In this document: piece after piece, positions 9,243 through 16,080 of the stretch
Layout: each line of letters starts with the position of its first letter
How positions within the stretch are numbered: position 1 is the stretch's first letter
Assembly (NCBI GenBank): GCA_003990745.1
Contig: RBNI01003338.1
Span: 1 to 16,080 of the forward strand
DNA from: Jimgerdemannia flammicorona
Lineage: Eukaryota > Mucoromycota > Endogonomycetes > Endogonales > Endogonaceae
Direction of reading: 5' to 3'
Length of the DNA: 16,080 nt
Program-made: the position numbers and the translations under genes
The notes under the pieces: model-generated
The model's database searches: none
What the model was told of the DNA's origin: nothing
The model's input: the letters and a program-made list of their open reading frames with translations, nothing else

Positions 9243-9315
9243 ATAAGATCAGAATACTGAAATAATTTCTGACAGTTACATAAGATCAGAATACCAGAAT
9301 AATTTCAATAGTTAC
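9243..9315. repeat. Two-copy tandem repeat, about 37 bp
   Basis: The unit ATAAGATCAGAATAC...AATAATTTC...AGTTAC occurs at 9243-9279 and again at 9280-9315 with a few differences. Short tandem copies are common in LTR U3 regions, where they may act as enhancer-like elements; that role is an inference. Confidence 0.8.
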
Positions 9316-9324
9316 ACAAAGAAC

Positions 9325-10183
9325 TCAGAGCAGAATATTCAGAATCCTAGAGACTTCATCTTTATTACTGTCATCAAGGCTAGAGATCAGAGACAGGATG
9401 TCTTTAAAGGAAATGAGGTCAGCAAACATTTCATCTATTTTGCATATTTTGCATATATTATGTATTTTATATATATCAATTAGTAAGATGATATCATTAC
9501 TGATAATATCATCATGTTCAGCAGCAGTGGCAGAGAGAGCAAGGAGATCAGGGGCTCTCTAATTTATGACATTTTTCTCCATAAAGTAGGGGACAAAGGT
9601 GAAATCTTGAGGGGATTGAACCTGAATACTGGGGTCTTAGAATACTGAGATTAATCCTTGCAGGAATTGATCTAGATTGTTCTAAAGAATGGAATTCCAG
9701 AACTCTTCTATCTCATCACTTTTGAGAGTAATGGTAGATTAGACTTCCATGGCCACTATGGTCTCCAGTGCATCTATGTGGTGAGCTGACAATTCCTTGA
9801 AGTCTGAGACCTAGTATACTCTAAGTTGGGAATTGACCAAGGTATAAGACTTGATAGATCTTTTTGGCTACCCTCAATTCATATACATCCATAAGAGTGG
9901 TATCTTATATTTCTTAAAGACTGGTCTGAGGGAATTCCCAGTAGAGGAGGTTTCTTATTTTGTATTTCTGCCACATCCAGAGGTATTTGGTAGCAATAGT
10001 GATCCTTGTTTCCATTTTATAGTAGTAGAAGATAAAGTAATAAGGGTTGCCAGTACCTAGGTTGAGGCTAGGAGTCCTTCTGATATAGATCCTTATAGCT
10101 CTCCTAATGTCTTAGAACATCTTTTCTTGAACTAAGAAGTCTTGGTAGTTTCTGGACCTTAAGGTTTGGTAGGTGGCAGGCAT
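9325..10183 (-). pseudogene. Unrecognised ORF downstream of Gypsy B integrase
   Basis: A coding-like frame on the minus strand begins MPATYQTLRSRNYQDFLVQE at 10183. It continues through RRAIRIYIRRTPSLNLGTGN, an aromatic-rich part (YYFIFYYYKMETR, KYLWMWQKY, LLYWEFPQTSL) and DVYELRVAKKIYQVLYLGQF. Near 9800-9850 one base is out of register. The next frame reads SDFKELSAHHIDALETIVAM, FWNSIL-stop-NNLDQFLQGL, PQDFTFVPYFMEKNV and an acidic end (SLDDSNKDEVSRILNILL), with UGA at 9325. That is about 286 codons. Stops are mainly UAG and UAA where Gln fits. I do not recognise the protein. I see no signal peptide, clear membrane anchor or zinc finger. It may be an accessory product of Gypsy B, or the gag of another element. 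Confidence 0.6.
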
Positions 10184-10800
10184 TTTGTTTATAGTGAGTC
10201 TTTGAACTATTTTGGAATTTTGTAAGTCTTATTTGAGTTGCTGCTACTACAGTTCCTTAGTTCTTCTTTTATATTTCTTGAGATATCTATCTTGTGATTA
10301 TGATGACTTATGATTGATCATTATTACTCATTTTGTAGTCTGGGTGAGTTATGCCATATGATCTTCTTGTACTTTGATCTGGTGACTTGTAAGGAAAGAC
10401 TGTCTCCTGTGATGATGTCACTATTCTGAGGTCACTATTATATCTTCCTCCTGAATAAGGATCTTCTCTTAAATGTCCTTATTCATTAGTTCAGTCTGAA
10501 AAATTTGCTGATCCCATAATCTCTGGCAGAGGGTCAAAAAGTAGTATTTATGAGCTAATATCTTCCTTATGTATTTTGGCATAATAGTGAAGGATCACTC
10601 TCTTTATATAGAACAAGAGTCTGATTCTGATCTTGATCAATCAGTTGATGGTTCAAACTCCTCTGGCTTCAAAAGTCTCATAGGTAAGTAGTTGCTGGTA
10701 CCATATCTCTTAGAGAATGATCCAGACAGATTGCCTACTGGTCATGGGATATGCTGTTATGATTTGAGACTAGAACCTCATGGGTGATCATTATGTTTTG
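10184..10800 (-). other. Stretch between integrase and the downstream ORF
   Basis: This is weakly coding-like. In the integrase phase the reading continues past the end of the recognisable domain through words such as QTLVLYKESDPSLLCQNT, with several stops, to about 10530. It may be a C-terminal extension of pol. A TATATAAAG word lies on the minus strand near 10610 and could be chance. From about 10530 to 10184 no frame is convincing. Confidence 0.4.
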
Positions 10801-11960
10801 CTTTTCTTATATAGATTCATGGTACTTCTTGAGTCTGTTTCTATATATTATAGTAGACAGTATGGTCCCTGAGAGTTTTCTAAGCCAGAAGATAGTTCTC
10901 TTGATATCTTATACATAAAAGGGTCCTTTCTATTTGGGCTCCAGTTTTTGTAACCATAAGGCTTCTACTATATTTCAATACAGTAGAACATTTTCTCTGA
11001 TTTGAATAGATTCTAGAGTCTTATGATTCTTTTCTGCATTCTTCCTTATTAGTACTTATAAATTGATAATGTAATCTTCTATCTTCTTTCTGATTTGGTA
11101 TAGTCTCCAGATTTCTAAGTCAATCTGTCACCAAGTTAGATCTAGATTTGTGGCTGAAGTTCTATCAGAATCTTCTACAAAGAGCAGTTCTCTTGGGGTA
11201 AAGTGTGTTCTCTATAACTATATATCTTATAAGACAGAGAGGGCAGTTGGGAGATAGTTATCCCAATTCTCATATGTGACTGAGATCTTGACCAGGATGT
11301 TCTTGAGAGTCTTATTAGTTCTTTTTGTCTGTCTATTTCCTTAAGAGTGATATACAGTAGTCTTGATATACTGAATCTTATATTTCTGATACATTATCTT
11401 ATAGAATCTATTGATAAATTCTATACTATGGTCTGTAGTAATTTGTCTTAGTGTCTTATAGCAGCAGATGATTTCTCAGTACAGAAAGTCAGCAATAGAG
11501 AGGGCATTGACTTCTTGTAATGTTCTTACTTCTATTCATTTGATAAAGAGATCTACAATAACTATAATATAGTAGTTTCCTAATAGAGTTACTAGTAGTG
11601 ATCCAATGATGTCTATTACAATATGGTGGAAGGGGATGGACTCAATTCTTGATGATCCAGATACTTGGTCTTACTGATCTTATTTCTGTTTTTGGTACTT
11701 ATCATACCCTTTGACAAATTGGTATAGGTCTTCTTCTATTTTAGGCCACTATATAGTTCTTCTTGCCTTATTGTATATATTGATTCCTCTTAAGTATTCT
11801 TATTCATATACTTCCTTTATTACTTGATACTTCTTGTGTTTAGGTATGATGAGTTTTTTTTTCTTTTCTAAGTATTATATTGTCTAGTTCAAATTGTTTT
11901 TAAGTCTGGTTAATAATAGTTATAGTCTAGAGTTCAAGGTGATTGGGTATCTTTCACTAC
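10801..11960 (-). pseudogene. Gypsy B integrase
   Basis: Integrase would insert the cDNA into the genome. All recognisable parts share one phase. The N-terminal zinc finger region (11811-11695) reads VYE-stop-EYLRGI and GYDKYQKQK, where the family has His, His, Cys, Cys; all four are Tyr or altered. The catalytic core has Asp at 11611-11613 (VIDIIGSL), Asp at 11431-11433 (TTDHSIEF) and, 36 codons further on, Lys at 11323-11325 (RQTKRTNKT) where Glu is expected. The D-to-D and D-to-E spacings fit Gypsy integrases. A C-terminal GPY/F-type module follows (ALWLQKLEPK-stop-KGPF, LRKLSGTIL, YRNRLKKYH) near 10965-10810. Stops stand for likely Gln or Trp. Confidence 0.9.
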
Positions 11961-12109
11961 CCATGGTAGCTGATTAATCTATAGTATAACTCCTTATTCA
12001 TATTGAATAGTCTTGATGGAGATATTTCAGAATATTCTTGAAAGTGCATCAGCATTGGCATTGATTCTTCCTGAGCAGTGTTTGATAGTATAGTCATACT
12101 CTTACAGTC

Positions 12110-12470
12110 TATAGATCTATCTGGTATATATTCCTTTAGGGTTCAGAGTGTGAAATAGCCAGACAAGAGTAGAATAGTCTGTTTATATAGTAAAGTATTT
12201 CTTGGCTAGATAGTAGTAGAACTTGTCTACTGTCCAGACTACTACTAAGTATTCAAGCTTGCATGACTCATAGTTCTGTTCTACTCTACAGATATCTTGG
12301 CTTATATAGGAGATGTCATATTTATGTCCATCTTTCTTCTGAGCTAGCACTGCTCTAAGTCCTACAGTGCTTGCATCTATCTGCAAGATGAACTTTAGAT
12401 TTCAATCTGGTTTTCTGAGGATGGGTGCTTGGGTCAACCTGATCTTGAGTTTGTTGAAGGTTTCTTAATG
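12110..12470 (-). pseudogene. Gypsy B RNase H domain
   Basis: This domain degrades the RNA of the RNA-DNA hybrid during reverse transcription. The minus-strand frame reads PILRKPD-stop-NLKFILQIDAS, with the first catalytic Asp at 12375-12377. It continues VGLRAVLAQKKDGHKYDISY, EQNYESCKLEYLVVVW and FTI-stop-TDYSTLVWLF, matching the retroelement RNase H pattern (D, E, D). The His normally following the last Asp reads Tyr. The part from 12386 to 12183 is free of stops for 67 codons. It shares its phase with the second half of the reverse transcriptase. Confidence 0.88.
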
Positions 12471-12479
12471 TTTCTTAGT

Positions 12480-13440
12480 CTATTCAAACTTGGTCTCCTT
12501 CTTTAGTAGCTCATAGATAGGTGCTATAATATTGGAGTATCCTTTGGTGAATCTTCTATAATAGAAGGCCAGTCCAAAGAAGGCATAGACTTCTGTAGTT
12601 ATTCTGGGTCTTAGGTAGGCTATGACAGCCTCAATCTTCATAGAGTCTATGTAAATTCCAGTCTAATTGATGATGTATCCTAGGTAGGCAATTTTCTGAG
12701 CTACAAACTTATACTTCTGAGGCTTATTGTAGAGGTCATGCTCTTTGAGCTTCTTGAGAGCAATCTATATATAGTTGATATATTCCTGTGTGGTATTGCT
12801 AAAGATAATCACATCATCAATATGACAAAGAGCCATTTTCTAATTTCATTGCTGAAGACTCTATTTATCATTTACTGTAAACTTGCTGGTGTATTGCATA
12901 TTCCAAATGGTATTTGTAGGTAGATATAGGTGGTATCAGGTATAATGAAGACTGATTTCTCACTAATATCTTGAGTGAGACCAATCTGATGGAAGCCTGA
13001 GAATAGATCCAAGGTGGTGTAGTATTTGGCTTCACTTCTAAGGATAGTAAGGATTTCTTGAATATTTGGCAAGAGCTGCCTATCCTTCTTAGTAATTGCA
13101 TTGAGCTTTCTATAATCAATATAGAGTCTTGGAGTGAATTCTCCAGACTTATTTTCTCTCTTTGGGGTAAGAACAATGGGTGAAGCCCAGAGATTGATAG
13201 TTTGCTTAATAATACTAGCTTCTTCCATTTCCTTAAGTTCTGCTTGCAGCCATTCTCTATAGATAAGTAGTATGGGTCTGACTTTCTGATAGATGGGCTT
13301 GGTATTATTAGTATCAACTTTGTAGTAGTACTTGGATTCTTAATTGTGGATGTTCCTGAAGTCTATAGTGAGTACTTCTTCATTCTGGTATAGGATCTTG
13401 AGAAGTTGTTCTTCTAGAGGAAAGTTTTCTCTAATGGTAT
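12480..13440 (-). pseudogene. Gypsy B reverse transcriptase
   Basis: This domain copies element RNA into DNA. The N-terminal part has EMEEASIIKQTINLWASPIV and LYIDYRKLNAITKKD. Motif A is KYYTTLDLFSGFHQIGL with its Asp intact. FGICNTPASLQ follows, then the catalytic loop CHIDDVIIFSN at about 12795-12827 (HIDD instead of the usual YxDD). The thumb AFFGLAFYYRRFTKGYSNII lies near 12530-12585. The phase changes by one base between about 12870 and 12835. The stretch 13228-12872 is open for 118 codons, one of the best preserved of the element. The frame also extends upstream into the dUTPase region in a different phase. Confidence 0.93.
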
Positions 13441-13499
13441 ATATATGTATACTTATTCTAGTCCTTATCTTTATTATATTTAAGTTCAGTAATCTTGGT

Positions 13500-13890
13500 A
13501 GTAGTATAGGCTCCTCTTCTAGTAGATCCAAAGCCTTGTTCTCCTCTCTTAGTCTTGATGAGTTTTATGGCTTCAGTGATCTTAGGCTTCTTGACTTTAT
13601 GGATCAGCATCTGGCCAATCCTGTCATACTTCTTAACTTCAAATAGAGTGGTGGGGTTGTGATTCCTGACTATAAGGAAGATCTTACCAGTGTAATCAGA
13701 GTTAATGACTCTTCCTTCAACTGAGATTTCACTCTTGGCCAGACTGCTCCTAGTCTTAATAATTCTGGTATAGTTCTCTGATAACTTGATTCCAATTCCA
13801 GTATCAAGTAGGATGGTGGTCTGTGGTTCAAGAATAGTATCTTAGATACTGGTAAGGTCTATTCCTATAGCTCCTTCCATCTTGTATTCT
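13500..13890 (-). pseudogene. dUTPase domain within Gypsy B
   Basis: A trimeric-type dUTPase, which hydrolyses dUTP to dUMP and pyrophosphate and so limits uracil in new DNA. In order on the minus strand: motif 1 AIGIDLTS (13871-13848, Asp 13857-13859), then LEPQTTILLDTGIGIKLSEN, motif 2 TRSSLA (13754-13737), motif 3 VINSDYTGK (13709-13683), VRNHNP and FEVKK, motif 4 YDRIGQM (13628-13608), and motif 5 RGEQGFGSTRRG (13547-13512). The order and spacing fit the family over about 125 residues. The usual catalytic Asp of motif 3 (VIDxDY) is Asn at 13701-13703, while the uracil-discriminating Tyr is kept. One UAA interrupts the domain at 13842-13844. An acidic linker (SDNEEE-stop-ELDITLK) precedes it and the reverse transcriptase follows. 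Confidence 0.93.
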
Positions 13891-13959
13891 GAGATCTTGA
13901 CTTCAGGATAAAACTTCTTGATCTTGAGAGTGATGTCCAGTTCTTATTCCTCTTCATTG

Positions 13960-14140
13960 TCACTATTAGCTTAAGGCTCTGGAGGCTGGTCATCTTCTTT
14001 GACTTTCTTTCTTACTTCAGCTGCTTCTTACTTATATCTTTATTGACAGATTTTTCTGACTTCACTGATATAGGACTAGCAGTCATTCAGATATTTGGAG
14101 CAGTACCATGGAGGTATCTTCCTTGAGAGGTATAGCCATT
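13960..14140 (-). other. Linker between protease and dUTPase with clustered Cys
   Basis: In the dUTPase phase the minus strand reads YCSKYLNDC-stop-SYISEVRKIC followed by EAAEVRKKVKEDDQPPEP. Cys residues at this spacing, then a charged helix-like part, could be a remnant metal-binding or coiled segment. In the gag-protease phase the same stretch reads a Lys/Ser-rich sequence. The switch from one phase to the other occurs about here. No known family is assigned. Confidence 0.4.
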
Positions 14141-14289
14141 GATGATCTTATTGTACTACTACTCATCTGTAAACTTAGTTGTCTTACTCTTGTTCTTATA
14201 CACTAAGTGTATGAAGACTTCTGTGTTCTCTTCATCTCCTTCCTCTATGTCTGATAGTACTCCTTTGTAGATATTGATAGAGACTCATA

Positions 14290-14640
14290 TCTTTCTTCCT
14301 CTATAATTGATCTGCATCTTCTAGATATTAAGGTCAATAATAGTCTTGACCTTATAAAGCCATTGGTTACTAATGAGGATGTCATAGTTGGTAGCACTTG
14401 TAACAATCATATCTACTGAGATGGTAGCTTCTTCAATTGATGGAGACTTCTTAGATCTTGCCTAGGGGGGTAGCTCATATACCATTTACTATGATATAGA
14501 CCATTTTGGTGGATTCTTCAATATTCTAGCCTAGGCAGTCAATTGTCTTAGGTATTCTCCAGCACTGGTATTAATGATAGTATTAAAGATACAATCTTCA
14601 ATCTGACATTGAGTATAGGCTGAGGTTTTGTACTGATCTT
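14290..14640 (-). pseudogene. Gypsy B retropepsin-like protease
   Basis: This aspartic protease would mature the polyprotein. In the same phase as gag, the minus strand reads AYTQCQIEDCIFNTIINTSAGEYL. Here NTS (14572-14564) occupies the place of the catalytic DTG or DSG. The second half reads ATISVDMIVTSATNYDILIS and NQWLYKVKTIIDLN, matching the retropepsin pattern before the ILG-DWL-like element. Several stops lie between the two halves. Both departures from DTG (Asp to Asn, Gly to Ser) are single G-to-A changes. The assignment is fairly sure from position and pattern. Confidence 0.78.
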
Positions 14641-14938
14641 TAGATTCTTTACCTGAGTCTTCTTGTTTATCTTTCTATATCTTGTGAGCTTCTATGATCT
14701 TGTACTCTTAGTTCTTGACAGTGGTTGTAAGTCCTACTCTCAACTATTGTCTGAAGGCAGAGACTTCTGCTAGTTGTTAAAAAGTAGTATTGATCTTCTA
14801 TTCCTTGAGATCTATATAGATATCATATTGGTGGATCTTGGTCTTGTATAGCTTCTATTCTTTCTTGCTTTCACTTTCTTCTGAGACTGAAGTAGTACCT
14901 TCAATAATTTGATATATAGCTTCATCTAACTCTATATC
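14641..14938 (-). other. Gag-protease linker
   Basis: Continues in the gag phase on the minus strand with a Glu/Ser/Lys-rich sequence (EGTTSVSEESESKKE, then INTTF-stop-QLAEVSAFRQ and VGLTTTVKN). UAG, UAA and UGA stops occur. It is probably an unstructured spacer or coiled segment of the polyprotein. No family is recognised. Confidence 0.5.
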
Positions 14939-16080
14939 TTAATCAATCTCCTCAAGTTGGGTCTTACTTTGAATGATAATGGTTGAGGTCTTTTTTGGTC
15001 TTCCAACTGGCTTACTGTTGTTCTTCTTGTCATAGAGCTTGGACCAGGTTCTGGTACCTTCAGTAATAGGGTAGAATTCAGACTCCTCATAGTATTCTTT
15101 ACCATCAGTATCACTAATCTCCTTGATGACTACAGCATTGAGTTGTTCTCTGGTTCTGGTAGCATCACTTGGTTGAGCTCTGTATCTTGTTTTGGTTATA
15201 CAATTCTTTGTATAGTGGCCTTCTTCTTCACACTTGAAGCATGTAATAGTGTATTCTTCTGTAGTAGCTGCAAACTTCTGCACTAGTCTCCTGTTGGCAC
15301 TTTATACTTCTCTAACAACATTATTAAGATATGCAGTCATCTTGGCAAACTGCTGGATAAGTTCCTCCACTGGGTCAGCTTTGGTTATCTTGGGGATAGA
15401 TAGGAATAGTTATCTATTGATGACTGTAGTAGGTATAATACTGGCTGGCTTTGGTGGCTCCATCTTGATACCAGTTATTCTTTTTATTGAGTGTTCAGCA
15501 GGGTGTCTGGTAGTCCAATATCTCTGTATAAAGATCACTTTCTGGTCAAGGGTCAGAGCAGCTGGGATAGACTGGATTGCTAGAGCAATTTCATAGTGAA
15601 CTTTTTTTAGAAAGGTTAAATCAGCTATTTGTTCCTTGAGAGTATCATCATAGCCAGTTAAGACAATTTGATGGCAGATTCAGATGTAGAATAAGTTGAG
15701 GTCTTTATTGAGTCTTTGATAGATAATGTTGAGTTAATCTTTGAGAGCTTGCTTGATCTTTTCAGTATAGTATATAGTTCTGAGGAAGTTCTTCATATTG
15801 GTGAGTTTGGCTGCACCAGCATCAGCAATAGTGGCTATATTGAACTTATCTCTGACAGGTCCTCTGAGGCTGATAGATAGAAAGGCTAATTGTACTTCAA
15901 CATTGAGAGCTCATACAGCAGCAAATTATTCAAAGTCTTCAATGAAGATCAGAATTGACTCTTTAGTAGTAAATCTATAGAATGTAGAGAGATATATTTC
16001 TATCTTGTCTTGAATTCTTGCAGAGAGTGACTCTTATCCCTTCATTGGTATTGAAATACAGCCAAATTTGGCTGCAAAAA
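14939..16080 (-). pseudogene. Gypsy B gag (partial), with CCHC zinc knuckle
   Basis: The structural capsid-nucleocapsid protein of the element, cut by the right window edge. A single minus-strand phase is coding-like from 16080 to 14939. A capsid-like helical part reads FTTKESILIFIEDFE, LAFLSISLRGPVRDKF and LNIIYQRLNKDLNLFY, with LKKVHYEIALAIQSIPAAL after it. The knuckle CFKCEEEGHYTKNC (C-x2-C-x4-H-x4-C) lies at 15241-15200. A stop-free 114-codon run (15283-14939) follows with an acidic, Lys-rich tail. Seven in-frame stops lie upstream (five UAA, two UGA), at sites where Gln, Arg or Trp would fit. No frameshift was noted. Confidence 0.88.

Larger units (their letters stand above)
9060..9324 (-). 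other. AT-rich LTR-like stretch between Gypsy A and Gypsy B
   Basis: Non-coding on both strands and very AT-rich. On the minus strand it has a TATA-like word at 9113-9105 and AATAAAG at 9086-9080, with a tandem repeat upstream, as in the U3 of an LTR. It lies after the last frame of Gypsy B and just before the gag tail of Gypsy A. It could therefore be the 3' LTR of B, the 5' LTR of A, or a junction of both. Exact ends were not found. Confidence 0.5.
9325..16080 (-). mobile_element. Gypsy B: dUTPase-bearing Ty3/Gypsy retrotransposon, 5' end off window
   Basis: The minus-strand domain order is gag (CCHC), retropepsin, dUTPase, reverse transcriptase, RNase H, integrase, then an extra frame. 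RNase H before integrase places it in Ty3/Gypsy (Metaviridae), not Ty1/Copia. No chromodomain was seen after the integrase C-terminus. All coding parts contain stops and a few one-base shifts, so the element is dead. The 5' LTR, primer-binding site and gag start lie beyond 16080. The left end may include the LTR-like stretch at 9060-9324. Confidence 0.9.

Noticed and set aside
9851..10060. Plus-strand 69-codon open frame
   Set aside because: Antisense shadow of the coding-like minus-strand frame downstream of integrase.
10600..10620. TATATAAAG on the minus strand as a promoter for the downstream ORF
   Set aside because: In AT-rich DNA such words are common, and nothing else supports a start site here.
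10800..10980. Chromodomain at the integrase C-terminus
   Set aside because: After the GPF...RNRLKKYH module I saw no YxVEKIL or WKGY-like pattern in any minus-strand phase.
15234..15596. Plus-strand 120-codon frame with hydrophobic stretches resembling membrane segments
   Set aside because: It is exactly antisense to Gypsy B gag, whose zinc knuckle and capsid-like sequence fix the coding strand.

Overview
The window holds no host gene that I can support. It is a nest of decayed retrotransposons, most likely from a fungus. I see Ty3/Gypsy elements, an L1-type non-LTR element (LINE), and heavy damage of the C-to-T / G-to-A kind that resembles fungal repeat-induced point mutation or deamination of methylated cytosine. 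The species cannot be named from the sequence.

Layout. (1) 1-777, minus strand: a 5'-truncated LINE copy carrying the last quarter of ORF2. (2) 778-1330: no coding sequence; it holds a plus-strand LTR-like promoter core (TATA at 904, AATAAA at 931). (3) 1331-2580 and 8506-about 9060, minus strand: one Gypsy remnant, here called Gypsy A (end of gag, protease, reverse transcriptase), split in two by a LINE. (4) 2581-8492, plus strand: an apparently full-length LINE of about 5.9 kb with a short 5' UTR, ORF1, ORF2 (endonuclease, reverse transcriptase, CCHC C-terminal domain), a polyadenylation signal and a long A tail. It is flanked by a 13-16 bp target-site duplication. (5) About 9060-9324, minus strand: an AT-rich LTR-like stretch with a tandem repeat. 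(6) 9325-16080, minus strand: a second, more complete element, Gypsy B. Its order is gag with a CCHC knuckle, retropepsin, a dUTPase domain, reverse transcriptase, RNase H, integrase, then an additional unrecognised open frame. Its 5' LTR lies beyond the right edge.

The most notable content is the dUTPase domain between protease and reverse transcriptase of Gypsy B. All five dUTPase motifs are legible, but the expected catalytic Asp of motif 3 is Asn. Several other sites expected to be essential show the same kind of change: retropepsin DTG reads NTS, the integrase zinc finger has Tyr where His and Cys are expected, integrase Glu reads Lys, and Gypsy A reverse transcriptase motif A Asp reads Asn. 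Each fits one C:G to T:A transition per base. The second notable item is the unknown frame downstream of integrase (10183 to 9325).

Base composition differs sharply. The LINE is G-rich on its coding strand and keeps CpG sites. The 7.5 kb to its right has almost no CpG (I found one, near 9054). In LINE ORF2 one frame is kept over 3.7 kb and broken only by UAG and UGA codons, so the LINE appears younger than the Gypsy elements around it. No tRNA, rRNA, CRISPR array or intact protein-coding gene was found.
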